64,000 nt of DNA from Streptomyces tendae (GTDB lineage: Bacteria; Actinomycetota; Actinomycetes; Streptomycetales; Streptomycetaceae): positions 153,765 through 217,764 of the forward strand of contig NZ_BMUY01000015.1 of NCBI RefSeq assembly GCF_014650435.1. The letters run 5' to 3'. Positions 24,839-33,371 of this stretch are shown here, piece after piece. Below the pieces are notes generated by a model, which was not told where the DNA came from, ran no database searches, and saw nothing but the letters and a program-made list of their open reading frames with translations. Position 1 is the first letter of the stretch; each line of letters opens with the position of its first letter. The position numbers and the translations under genes are program-made.

Positions 24839-25420
24839 TTACACGTTCCGCACCGGTCGGGCAGGGTTGCCGACGGCCACGACGTTCGCCGGTACGTCCT
24901 TGGTGACGACCGCGCCGGCCCCGATGACGGAGTTGTCCCCGATGGTGACGCCGGGCAGTACGATCGCGCCGCCACCCAGCCAGACGTTGTCGCCGATGAC
25001 GATCGGGCGGGCGGCCTCCAGCTTGTCCCGCCGCGGTCCGGGCTCCAGGGGGTGCGTGGGAGTGAGCAGCTGGACGTTCGGCCCGATCTGGCAGTCCTCG
25101 CCGATGGTGATCGCCGCGACGTCCAGCGCCGTCAGGTTGTAGTTGACGAAGGTGCGCGCGCCGACGCTGATGTTGCTGCCGTAGTCGACGTACAGCGGTG
25201 GCCGCACGTGGGCCTCGGCCCCCAGCGAGCCGAGCAGTTCCGCGAGGAGCGGTCGCGCCGCCTCCGCGTCCTCCGCGTAGGCGGCCTGGTAGCGGGCGGC
25301 CAGCCGCACGGCCTGCTGCTGCCTGCGGGCGATCTCCGGGTCGTCGGCGATGTAGAGGTCGCCCGCCTGCATGCGTTCGAGGTTGGTGCGGGAGTCGCCC
25401 GCGAAGTGGTCCGTCGGCAT
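24839..25420 (-). CDS. Sugar O-acetyltransferase (Maa/LacA type)
   Basis: 193-residue left-handed beta-helix acetyltransferase. The N-terminal Mac domain (GDLYIADDPEIARRQQQAVR) is followed by hexapeptide repeats (ISVGARTFVN, ITIGEDCQIG, VIGDNVWLGGGAIVLPG, VTIGDNSVIGAGAVVT). His in LLTPTHPLEPG matches the catalytic histidine. It transfers acetyl from acetyl-CoA to a sugar hydroxyl. The ATG has no Shine-Dalgarno but lies 7 nt after a TACGAT -10 box (leaderless). It is co-transcribed with tetR and shares an operator with the MFS exporter gene, suggesting acetylation and export of a toxic sugar analogue or similar compound. Confidence 0.9.
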   Translation of the reverse strand: MPTDHFAGDSRTNLERMQAGDLYIADDPEIARRQQQAVRLAARYQAAYAEDAEAARPLLAELLGSLGAEAHVRPPLYVDYGSNISVGARTFVNYNLTALDVAAITIGEDCQIGPNVQLLTPTHPLEPGPRRDKLEAARPIVIGDNVWLGGGAIVLPGVTIGDNSVIGAGAVVTKDVPANVVAVGNPARPVRNV

Positions 25421-25427
25421 GCGTCCG

Positions 25428-25461
25428 ATCGTACCCCCGAAGCGTACGAACGTACACTCCC
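25428..25461 (-). promoter_or_regulatory. Leaderless promoter with TetR operator, acetyltransferase-tetR transcript
   Basis: Minus strand: TGTACG (25451-25456), 17 nt, TACGAT (25428-25433), 7 nt, ATG. The 20-bp word GCGTACGAACGTACACTCCC (25442-25461, plus strand) contains the palindrome GTACG-AA-CGTAC and covers the -35 and spacer. The identical 20-bp word recurs at 26726-26745 at the same distance from the MFS start. Confidence 0.8.
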
Positions 25462-25489
25462 GGTCGGTCGCGTCACCCGGCGATACGGC

Positions 25490-26704
25490 TCAGTTTCGGC
25501 GGGGCCGGAGCACTCCGGCGCACAGCAGGACCAGCAGCCCCGCGAGCGGCACCACCAGCAGGCCCACCCGCAGGCTCGTCGCGTCGGCCACCAGCCCCAC
25601 GACCGGTGGCGAGAGCAGGAACCCGAGCCGCATCAGCCAGGAGACGAGGGTCAGCCCCGACCCGGGCTTGAGGCCGGGCAGCTCGTCGGCCTCGTGCATC
25701 GCCGCCGGCACCAGCGTCGCCACCCCGAACCCGGCCGCGGCGAACCCGAGCACCGTGCCCGGCACCGTCGGCACGGCCAGCGCCAGGCCCATGCCGACCG
25801 CGGCGATCAGGGCGCCGGAGCGGGCCACCGCGCGCTGGCCGAAGCGGTCCACGAGCCGGTCACCGACGATCCGGCCGACGAACTGGGCGCCGACCAGGGC
25901 GACATACCCGGACGCGGCCAGCGCCGCCGTCGCGTGCAGCGAGTCGGAGAGGTAGAGGGTGGCCCAGGACATGCCCGCGTCCTCGACGAGGGTGCCGGCC
26001 GTGGCGATGAGGACGAGGGCGGCCAGCACCCAGCCGGTGCGCAGGCCGGCCGCCGGTGCGCGGATCGGCGACGGCGCGGAGTCCTCGGTGCCGGTCTCCG
26101 GGACCGGTTCGGCCTCGGTCTCCGGGCCCGGCAGGCAGTAGCGCAGGGCGATGCAGGCCGCGACCGAGAAGACCACGGCGGAGAAGAGCAGGTGCGGGCC
26201 GCGCGCGACACCGAGCGCGATCGCGGCGGCGGCCATGGATCCGCCGGTGACGGCGCCGATGGACCAGATGGCGTGGAAGGAGTTGATGATGGACCGTCCG
26301 TAACGGCGCTGCACCCGCAGGCCGTGGGCGTTCTGCGCGACGTCGGTGAAGGCGTCCATCGCCCCGGCCAGGAACAGCGCCCCCGCGAACACCACGACCG
26401 AGTCCGCGAGTCCGGCGGCGAGGATGCCCACCCCGGTCAGCAGTGTGCCGCCGACCGCGACCCGCGCCGAACCGAACCGGCGCACCAGGATCCCGGCCGC
26501 CAGCCCGGCCGTGATGGCTCCCGCCGGGAACGCCGCCACGGCCAGTCCGTAGGCGGCGTTCCCGATGCCGAGGTCCGCCTTGATCTGCGGATACCTCGGC
26601 AGCAGGTTGGCGAACAGGGCGCCGTTGGTGAAGAACAGCACGGCGACGGCCAGCCGAGCCCGCCGATCGGCCAGGGCAGGCCGGCGCAGTACGTCAACAG
26701 TCAT
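25490..26704 (-). CDS. MFS exporter (YbjJ-like), co-regulated with the acetyltransferase
   Basis: 404-residue 12-helix major facilitator. The first loop has LPRYPQIKADLGIGNAAYG and LVRRFGSARV; the second half repeats the fold (VDRFGQRAVARSGAL). No signal peptide. The ATG lies 7 nt after TAGGCT with no Shine-Dalgarno. Its promoter carries the same 20-bp operator as the acetyltransferase, at identical spacing, so both should be induced together. Export of an acetylated sugar or drug is inferred; import cannot be excluded. Confidence 0.88.
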   Translation of the reverse strand: MTVDVLRRPALADRRARLAVAVLFFTNGALFANLLPRYPQIKADLGIGNAAYGLAVAAFPAGAITAGLAAGILVRRFGSARVAVGGTLLTGVGILAAGLADSVVVFAGALFLAGAMDAFTDVAQNAHGLRVQRRYGRSIINSFHAIWSIGAVTGGSMAAAAIALGVARGPHLLFSAVVFSVAACIALRYCLPGPETEAEPVPETGTEDSAPSPIRAPAAGLRTGWVLAALVLIATAGTLVEDAGMSWATLYLSDSLHATAALAASGYVALVGAQFVGRIVGDRLVDRFGQRAVARSGALIAAVGMGLALAVPTVPGTVLGFAAAGFGVATLVPAAMHEADELPGLKPGSGLTLVSWLMRLGFLLSPPVVGLVADATSLRVGLLVVPLAGLLVLLCAGVLRPRRN

Positions 26705-26711
26705 GCGCGGG

Positions 26712-26745
26712 AGCCTACCCGCGGGGCGTACGAACGTACACTCCC
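26712..26745 (-). promoter_or_regulatory. Leaderless promoter with TetR operator, MFS exporter
   Basis: Minus strand: TGTACG (26735-26740), 17 nt, TAGGCT (26712-26717), 7 nt, ATG 26704. The operator copy is at 26726-26745, identical over 20 bp to that at 25442-25461. Confidence 0.8.
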
Positions 26746-26771
26746 TACTGCCCCCGGCTGGAGAGGCTCTT

Positions 26772-27887
26772 TCAGCGCCCCTTGGCGCACAGGGCCGCGT
26801 CGACGGCGCCCTGGAGATGACGCAGGCTGTCGCCCTCGGCCGCCCACGTCGTGGTGTACACGGTCACGGTGCCCCGGCCGCCCGCGGCCCGGCCGCCGCC
26901 CACCGAACCGCCGGGCAGGTCCCCGCCGTGGCCCCAGTAGACGCCGCCGCAGCTGAGCGGGATCGAGGCGAGGCCGTACCCGTAGCGGCTGCCGGCCGGG
27001 TAGACGTCGCGGCCGCCGATGTCGGTGGTGTCCCGCGTCATCAGGCGCACCGCCCAGCCGGGCAGCAGCCGGCCGCCGAACAGACCGTCCCAGAAGGCGT
27101 TGAGGTCGACGGGTGTGGACACCAGGCCGCCGGACGCCCCGAACTCGTGACCCGGCAGCTCGGTCACGTCCACCCGCCCGTCCTGCGGGTGCGCGGGGTG
27201 CACGCCGTAGTTCCGGGCGTGCGGGCCGCGCAGGTCCAGCTCGCCGGGCGCGGGCCAGTAGGTGTCGTCCAGGTGCAGCGGGCGCAGGATCGTGCGCTCC
27301 ACGTACGTGCGGAAGTCGACCCCGGACACCTCGTCGATCACCATGCCAAGGACCAGGTAGTTGGTGTTGGAGTAGCCCCAGTCCGTGCCGGGCTCGAAGA
27401 CGGGCTCCGCGTCGAGCGCCAGGGCCAGGTACTCCTCGGTCGTCCCCGGCCGGGTCCAGTCCACCAGCGCCGAGTACTCAGGCAGCCCGCTGGTCTGCTT
27501 CAGCAACTGCCGTACGGTGATGGGGCTGTCGGCGAGCTGCGGCACGTAGGAGCCCGCGCGGTCGTCCAGGCCCAGGCGGCCGTCCACCACCAGCCGCATC
27601 ACCGCGGTCGCGGTGAACGCCTTGGTGTCGCTGGCGAGCCGGAACCGGCCCCGTTCGTCGGTCATCGGCCGGCCCGACTCCAGATCGGCGACGCCGGAGG
27701 TGCGGGTCGTCCTGCCGTCGTACGCGAGCGCGCCGGGTACGCCGTCGCGTGCGGTGAGCAGGTCCAGTTGACGCTGCACGGCATCGGGGTGGTCGGGGCG
27801 ACCCGGGTGGGCCGCCGCCGCGGGCGCGAGCGCACCGGTGAGTGCGGCGGCGAGCAGGACTGCGGCGGCCAGGCGCTTGCGGTGCAT
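26772..27887 (-). CDS. Secreted serine hydrolase (beta-lactamase / D,D-carboxypeptidase superfamily)
   Basis: 371 residues with a signal peptide (MHRKRL, hydrophobic 6-20, cleavage near AAAA-H at 26/27). The active-site tetrad is S86-D-T-K89, with Tyr172 in YSN and His320 in the HGG box that replaces KTG, as in class C-like esterases and R61-type carboxypeptidases. The ATG at 27887 has AGGGGGAAG upstream; an in-frame extension to 27944 would bury the signal peptide. Possible roles are cell-wall peptide trimming or ester hydrolysis. Confidence 0.9.
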   Translation of the reverse strand: MHRKRLAAAVLLAAALTGALAPAAAAHPGRPDHPDAVQRQLDLLTARDGVPGALAYDGRTTRTSGVADLESGRPMTDERGRFRLASDTKAFTATAVMRLVVDGRLGLDDRAGSYVPQLADSPITVRQLLKQTSGLPEYSALVDWTRPGTTEEYLALALDAEPVFEPGTDWGYSNTNYLVLGMVIDEVSGVDFRTYVERTILRPLHLDDTYWPAPGELDLRGPHARNYGVHPAHPQDGRVDVTELPGHEFGASGGLVSTPVDLNAFWDGLFGGRLLPGWAVRLMTRDTTDIGGRDVYPAGSRYGYGLASIPLSCGGVYWGHGGDLPGGSVGGGRAAGGRGTVTVYTTTWAAEGDSLRHLQGAVDAALCAKGR

Positions 27888-27993
27888 GTGTCTTCCCCCT
27901 GTTCGTGGCCGCCCGACTGCGGCGGGCGGACGGTGTGCGTTCACCGACGACCTTTCCAGGGCACGGAAGGAAGATCAGTGGGACAGGCCCCCG

Positions 27994-28023
27994 GGCCGGG
28001 GGTGTCACCAACACCCCCCGGCC
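27994..28023 (-). terminator. Hairpin terminator downstream of the DNA ligase gene
   Basis: 12-13 bp GC stem (27994-28005 with 28011-28023, one bulged base), 5-nt loop, 50 nt past the ligA stop. Confidence 0.7.
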
Positions 28024-28073
28024 AACATCCCGTCAAGCCCCCCGCCACCCCCTCGCGCAGGCGCCCCCCGGCC

Positions 28074-30155
28074 TCAGCCGAGCAGGTCGGCGACGAGCAC
28101 GGCGAACTCCTCGGGCGTGGCCAGCCGGACGCCGAGCTGCTCCGCCTTGGCCCGCTTCGAACCCGCTCCCTCGCCCGCGACGACGAGTGACGTGTTCTTG
28201 GAGACGCTGGAGGACGAGCGTCCGCCGGCCCGCTCGATGAGTTCGTTCATCTCGTTGCGGCTGAGCCGTTCCAGGTTGCCGGTCATCGCGCCGGTGACCA
28301 CCACCTTCATGCCTGACAGCGGCCCGCCGTCCCCGGGTGCCTCGGCCGTCGCCCCGTCCGCGTCGGCGGGCGGGGGCGGGGTCGCGCCGGGCTCGGTCAT
28401 GTTGACGCCGGCGGCGGCGAGCTTGTCGATGAGCGGGGCGAGTTCGGCGATCTCCGCGACGACGGAGGGGGCCTTCTCCACCCCGATGCCGTCGACCCGC
28501 TGCATGGCCTCGGCGTCGGCGGCGCGTATGTGGTCCATGGTGGCGAAGTACCGGGCGATGCGCCGGGACATGGACCGGCCGGTGCCCCGCACCCCCAGCG
28601 CGCACAGCACCCGGGACAGCGGCTGCTCCTTGGCCCGGTCGAGCGCGGCCAGCAGGTTGTCGGTGCTGGTCTCGCCCATCCGCTCCAGGGCGAGCAACTG
28701 CTCGCGCCCGAGCAGGAAGAGGTCGGCCAGGTCGGCGACGAGACCCGCCTCGACGAGCTGGACGACGCGGGTGGTGCCCAGGCCCTCGATGTCGAGCTGG
28801 TCGCGCCCGGCGGCGTAGGCGAGGGAGGCGACCAGGTGGCAGTTGCGGCCCTGCGCGCACCGCCAGCGCTCCTCGCTCGTGTCGATGTCCGAGCCGCAGC
28901 GCGGACAGGCGTCGGGGAACACGATGGGCTCTTCCTCGCCCGTCCGCAGGTGCGCGACCGGAGCCTCGATGCGCGGGATGACGTCCCCGGCGCGGTGCAC
29001 CATCACGTGGTCGCCCAGCCGCAGGCCGCGCCGGGTGATGTCGGCCGGATTGTGCAGCGTGGCATAGGTGATCGTGGAGCCCTCGATGACCACCGGCTCC
29101 AGCACGCCGCGCGGGGCGACGATGCCGGTACGGCCCACGTTCCACTCCACGGCGAGCAGCCGGGTGATCTTCTCGACCGCCGGGAGCTTGTAGGCGATCG
29201 CCCACCGCGGCGCCCGCGAGCCGGACCCGGCGGCCCGCCGGTCGGCGGCGAGGTCCGCCTTGACGACGATCCCGTCGATGCCGAACGGCAGCTCGGCACG
29301 GAGCGCGGCGATCTCCTGGACCCGGGCCACCACCTGCTCGGGCGTCTCGACGACCACGTCCGGGACCGCGGTGCCCGCGCTGGTGTGCACGCCGAGCCCG
29401 GCCGCCGTCTCCATCAGCTCGCTGTACGCCAGCTCGTCGAGCCGTCCGGCCAGCTCGTCGCCGGTCTCGGGCAGGGCCAGCAGGCCGTAGCCGAAGAACG
29501 TCATCGGCACCGTGTAGGCACGCTCCTTCGCGCGCAGGGTGCCCGCGGCCGCGTTGCGCGGGTTGGCGAAGGGCTGTCCACCGTGCTGGATGCGCACCTC
29601 GTTGGCGTGCTCGAACTGAGCCGTCGTCATCAGGATCTCGCCCCGCACCTCGACGGTCACCGGCTCCGCCAGCGTCTCGGGCAGCCCCTCCACGGTGCCG
29701 ATGGCGTGCGAGACGTCCTCACCGGCCGTGCCGTCGCCCCGGGTGATCAGCCGGGTGAGGCGCCCCGCGTGGTAGCGGGCGGCGACGGCGAGGCCGTCCA
29801 GCTTCGGGCCCACGGCGAACCGGGCGACCTCGCGGTCGACGCGACGGGCCAGGGACTCCGTCCAGGCGGTGAATTCCTCCGGCGAGAAGACGTTGTCCAG
29901 ACTGAGCATCGGCACCGTGTGCGGCACGTCCCCCTCGGCCGCGCCGCCGGCGACCTTGCCGGTGGGCGAGTCGGGCAGCACCTCGCCCGGGTGCTCGGCC
30001 TCCCACGCGGCGATCCCTCGCGCCAGCCGGTCGTAGGCGTCGTCGTCCATCGGCGAGGAACCGCCCGCGTAGTAGGCGGCGGCCGCGCGCGTGGCGTCCT
30101 CGACCGCCTGGGCGTAGGCGGTGGCGTCGACGATCACTGCTGCAGGAGTAGTCAT
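28074..30155 (-). CDS. ligA: NAD-dependent DNA ligase
   Basis: 693 residues in the full LigA architecture: N-terminal NAD-binding domain, adenylation domain with nucleophile Lys118 in GPKLDGLAV, OB fold, Cys4 zinc finger (CPRCGSD and CAQGRNC, about 415-440), helix-hairpin-helix repeats and a C-terminal BRCT domain from about residue 611 (SGMKVVVTGAMTGNLERLSR). It seals nicks using NAD. KLDG replaces the more usual KIDG. It is not beside the gat genes that often accompany the main actinobacterial ligA, so it may be a second copy. ATG 30155 follows CATGAT by 7 nt; an alternative ATG at 30167 is possible. Divergent from the Clp ATPase. Confidence 0.93.
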   Translation of the reverse strand: MTTPAAVIVDATAYAQAVEDATRAAAAYYAGGSSPMDDDAYDRLARGIAAWEAEHPGEVLPDSPTGKVAGGAAEGDVPHTVPMLSLDNVFSPEEFTAWTESLARRVDREVARFAVGPKLDGLAVAARYHAGRLTRLITRGDGTAGEDVSHAIGTVEGLPETLAEPVTVEVRGEILMTTAQFEHANEVRIQHGGQPFANPRNAAAGTLRAKERAYTVPMTFFGYGLLALPETGDELAGRLDELAYSELMETAAGLGVHTSAGTAVPDVVVETPEQVVARVQEIAALRAELPFGIDGIVVKADLAADRRAAGSGSRAPRWAIAYKLPAVEKITRLLAVEWNVGRTGIVAPRGVLEPVVIEGSTITYATLHNPADITRRGLRLGDHVMVHRAGDVIPRIEAPVAHLRTGEEEPIVFPDACPRCGSDIDTSEERWRCAQGRNCHLVASLAYAAGRDQLDIEGLGTTRVVQLVEAGLVADLADLFLLGREQLLALERMGETSTDNLLAALDRAKEQPLSRVLCALGVRGTGRSMSRRIARYFATMDHIRAADAEAMQRVDGIGVEKAPSVVAEIAELAPLIDKLAAAGVNMTEPGATPPPPADADGATAEAPGDGGPLSGMKVVVTGAMTGNLERLSRNEMNELIERAGGRSSSSVSKNTSLVVAGEGAGSKRAKAEQLGVRLATPEEFAVLVADLLG

Positions 30156-30279
30156 GGGCCACATCATGCCGCTCACCACTGACAACGGGTCCTCGCCGCC
30201 GCACGGCGGCCGCTCCGCTTGCGCAGGGGCCGACATGGGGTTTCGGTGGAACCGACTCGCCACCGCCCCAGGAGCTGTC

Positions 30280-32793
30280 ATGTCGATGTCGTCGTTCGGA
30301 TTCGGCGCGTCCGATCCGTTCAGTGATCTGTTCAACCGGTTCTTCGGTACCTCGCCCGCGTCCTCGCCCCCCGCCGTGCAGCGGGTGCCGATCGGCCGGA
30401 TGCTGACCGAGTCCTCGCAGGAGCTTCTCAACCTGGCGGCACGGCGGGCCCTGGAGGACGGGACGTCCGACCTGGACACGGAGCACCTGCTGTGGGCGGC
30501 CACCAAGGTCGAGCCCGCGCGGGGACTGCTCGCCCGGGCGGGTGCCGACCCCGACGCGCTCGCGGACCAGATCGCCGAGATCCTGCCGCGCGAGGCGGGC
30601 GAGCCGTCCGCCGAGCCGGGCCTCACCCCGGCCGCCAAACGAACCCTGGCCACCGCCTACGCCCGCTCCCGGGCGTCCGGAGTCTCCTACATCGGCCCCG
30701 AGCACGTCCTGGGCGCCCTGCTGGCGGACGGCGACACGGGCGCGGCCCGGCTGCTGGGCGCGGAGGGGCAGGACATCGGCAAGCTGGAGGGTCTCACCGA
30801 GCAGGTCGCCCGCTCGGGCGGAACACCGGGCGACGGCGCCGGGAAGCCCGCCACGACGCTGGACGAGTACGGACGGGACCTGACCGACGAGGCGAAGGCC
30901 GGGAAACTCGACCCCGTCGTCGGCCGCGCCGAGGAGATCGAGCAGACCGTCGAGATCCTCTCCCGGCGCTCCAAGAACAACCCGGTGCTGATCGGCGAGC
31001 CCGGCGTCGGCAAGACCGCCATCGTCGAGGGACTCGCCCAGCGCATCGTGGCCGGTGAGGTCCCGAACACACTGAAGGACAAGAGGGTCGTCGCCCTCGA
31101 CCTGTCCGCCATGGTGGCGGGCGCGCAGTACCGGGGCCAGTTCGAGGAGCGGCTCAAGAAGGTCATCGAGGACGTCCAGCAGGCCCGCGGCGACATCATC
31201 CTGTTCATCGACGAACTGCACACCGTCGTCGGCGCCGGGGCCACCGGCGAGGGCTCCATGGACGCCGGCAACATGCTCAAGCCCGCGCTCGCCCGCGGCG
31301 AACTGCACGTGGTGGGCGCGACGACCATCGACGAGTACCGCAAGTACGTCGAGAAGGACGCGGCCCTCGAACGCCGCTTCCAGCCCGTGATGGTCCCCGA
31401 GCCCTCGGTCGAGGAGACCGTGCAGATCCTGGAGGGCCTGCGCGACGCCTACGAGGCGCACCACCAGGTCCGCTTCGCCGACGGAGCGCTGACCGCGGCG
31501 GCGGAACTGTCCGACCGCTACGTCAGCGACCGTTTCCTGCCCGACAAGGCGATCGACGTCATGGACCAGGCGGGCGCCCGGGTACGGCTGCGCAGCGCGA
31601 GCCGCTCCACCGAGGTCGTCAGCCGCGAGGACCGCATCGCCAGGCTCCGCCGGGAGCAGGAGCAGGCCGTCGCCGCCGAGGACTACGCCCGGGCGGGCGA
31701 GCTGAAGCGCGAGATCGCCGAGGCGGAGGGCGAACTCGCGGGCATCGAGGAGCGCCGTGAGGGCGTCGTCTCCGTCACCGCCCACGACATCGCCGACGTG
31801 ATCTCCCGCCGCACCGGCATCCCGGTCTCCCAGCTGACCGCCGGGGAGAAGGAACGGCTGCTCAGGCTGGAGGAGGAGATGCACGCCCGGATCGTCGGCC
31901 AGGACGAGGCGGTCACCGCCGTCTCGCGGGCCGTGCGCCGCAACCGGGCCGGCATGGGCGACCCCGACCGGCCCGTGGGCTCCTTCCTCTTCCTCGGCCC
32001 CACCGGCGTCGGCAAGACCGAGCTGGCCAAAACCCTCGCCGAGCTGCTGTTCGGCGAGGAGAACCGCATGGTCCGCTTCGACATGAGCGAGTTCCAGGAG
32101 AAGCACACGGTCGCCCGGCTGGTCGGCGCACCCCCCGGATACGTCGGCTACGAGGAGGCCGGACAGCTCACCGAGAAGGTCCGTCGGCAGCCGTACAGCG
32201 TGGTCCTGTTCGACGAGGTGGAGAAGGCCCACCCCGACGTCTTCAACACGCTGCTGCAGATCCTCGACGACGGCCGCCTCACCGACGGACAGGGCCGCAC
32301 CGTCGACTTCCGGCACTGCGTGGTCATCATGACCTCCAACATCGGTGCCCACCGCATCCTCGACCACAAGGGCGACGTGTCCGACCTCAAGGACGAGTTG
32401 ATGCAGGAGCTGCGGGGACGGTTCCTGCCCGAGTTCCTCAACCGCATCGACGAGATCATCGTCTTCCACGGCCTCACCGAGGACGACCTCTCGCGGATCG
32501 TGGACCACCTGCTGGCCCAGAGCGAACGGCGGGTGCACGCCCAGGGCATGACGCTGAAGGTCACCGAGGCGGCCAAGAAGCTGCTGATCGCCCACGGGCA
32601 CCAGCCGGAGTTCGGCGCCCGACCGCTGAGGCGCACCATCCAGGCCGAACTCGACAACCGCGTCGCCGACCTGCTCCTCGGCGGCGAGGCCGACCCCGGC
32701 GACACCATCGTCGCCGACGTGGTCGACGACTCCCTGCACTGCACGGTCGACAAGTCCGGCACCGCACGATCCGCGGAGGCGAGCGGTACATGA
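30280..32793 (+). CDS. ClpC-like AAA+ ATPase lacking an obvious ClpP-docking loop
   Basis: 837 residues: an unusual 45-residue N-terminal extension rich in Phe/Ser/Pro, a Clp_N domain (about 40-190), the first AAA+ module with Walker A GEPGVGKT at 239-246, a short UVR-type middle domain (RREQEQAVAAEDYARAGEL) and the second AAA+ module with Walker A GPTGVGKT at 573-580, plus a D2-small C-terminus. The short middle domain is ClpC-like, not ClpB-like. In ClpC an (I/L/V)GF tripeptide for ClpP docking lies between TSN(I/L)GA and the FLNRID motif; here that stretch (AHRILDHKGDVSDLKDELMQ) has none. It may be a stand-alone unfoldase or disaggregase. ATG with AGGAG. Confidence 0.92.
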   Translation: MSMSSFGFGASDPFSDLFNRFFGTSPASSPPAVQRVPIGRMLTESSQELLNLAARRALEDGTSDLDTEHLLWAATKVEPARGLLARAGADPDALADQIAEILPREAGEPSAEPGLTPAAKRTLATAYARSRASGVSYIGPEHVLGALLADGDTGAARLLGAEGQDIGKLEGLTEQVARSGGTPGDGAGKPATTLDEYGRDLTDEAKAGKLDPVVGRAEEIEQTVEILSRRSKNNPVLIGEPGVGKTAIVEGLAQRIVAGEVPNTLKDKRVVALDLSAMVAGAQYRGQFEERLKKVIEDVQQARGDIILFIDELHTVVGAGATGEGSMDAGNMLKPALARGELHVVGATTIDEYRKYVEKDAALERRFQPVMVPEPSVEETVQILEGLRDAYEAHHQVRFADGALTAAAELSDRYVSDRFLPDKAIDVMDQAGARVRLRSASRSTEVVSREDRIARLRREQEQAVAAEDYARAGELKREIAEAEGELAGIEERREGVVSVTAHDIADVISRRTGIPVSQLTAGEKERLLRLEEEMHARIVGQDEAVTAVSRAVRRNRAGMGDPDRPVGSFLFLGPTGVGKTELAKTLAELLFGEENRMVRFDMSEFQEKHTVARLVGAPPGYVGYEEAGQLTEKVRRQPYSVVLFDEVEKAHPDVFNTLLQILDDGRLTDGQGRTVDFRHCVVIMTSNIGAHRILDHKGDVSDLKDELMQELRGRFLPEFLNRIDEIIVFHGLTEDDLSRIVDHLLAQSERRVHAQGMTLKVTEAAKKLLIAHGHQPEFGARPLRRTIQAELDNRVADLLLGGEADPGDTIVADVVDDSLHCTVDKSGTARSAEASGT

Positions 32794-33308
32794 GCACCGT
32801 CGAGGAAACGATCGAGATCGCCGTACCGGTGCGCACCGCGTACGACCAGTGGACCCAGTTCGAGTGCTTCCCACGGTTCATGACCACCGTCAAGCGGGTC
32901 GAACAGATCAGGCCCGCCGTGACCCTGTGGATCGTCGGACTCGGCCCCCTCCGCCGGGAGTTCGCGACCGAGATCGTGGACCAGGTGCCCGACTCGCACC
33001 TGACCTGGCGCAGCCTCGGGCAACGCCACGGCCACCGGGGCGAGGTGACGTTCCGCCCCGTCGAGGGGGAGCGCACCTCGGTGACCGTGCGGATGTCGGC
33101 CGGCCCGCGCGGACTCACCGGTGTGCTCACCGCGGTCCCCGGGGCGGCGCGCCGCGTCCTGCGGCGCGAACTCGCGCACTTCAAGGCGTACATCGAAGGG
33201 CACGGGGAGGCGAGCGGCGCCTGGCGCGGGACCATCCGCGGCGGCCAGGTGCGGCCCGGGGAGCCGGAGCCGCCGCGCAGCCGGGTGGCGGGATGGCCCG
33301 TGGGCTGA
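32790..33308 (+). CDS. SRPBCC (START/Bet v 1-like) family protein
   Basis: 172 residues with a helix-grip fold pattern: VEETIEIAVPVRTAYDQWTQFECFPRFM at the N-terminus (quoted here only as a polyketide-cyclase-type start) and a C-terminal helix (RRELAHFKAYIEGHGEA). Its ATG overlaps the Clp ATPase stop by 4 nt, so the two are translationally coupled. Such proteins bind hydrophobic ligands or act as stress-related cyclase/dehydrase-like proteins. The coupling to an AAA+ unfoldase suggests an adaptor or client role, which is speculative. Confidence 0.82.
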   Translation: MSTVEETIEIAVPVRTAYDQWTQFECFPRFMTTVKRVEQIRPAVTLWIVGLGPLRREFATEIVDQVPDSHLTWRSLGQRHGHRGEVTFRPVEGERTSVTVRMSAGPRGLTGVLTAVPGAARRVLRRELAHFKAYIEGHGEASGAWRGTIRGGQVRPGEPEPPRSRVAGWPVG

Positions 33309-33371
33309 CAGGCCACGCCCCGTACCCAGGCCCCGTACCCGGAAGACAGCGAACGAGAGGCGATCCACCCG

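Noticed and set aside
30168..30279. HspR/HAIR or CIRCE heat-shock operator before the Clp gene
   Set aside because: I looked for CTTGAGT-type and GCACTC-type inverted repeats in the divergent region and saw none.
29719..32874. 1051-codon minus-strand open frame across the Clp ATPase
   Set aside because: Antisense shadow of a clear ClpC-like gene; no recognisable domains.
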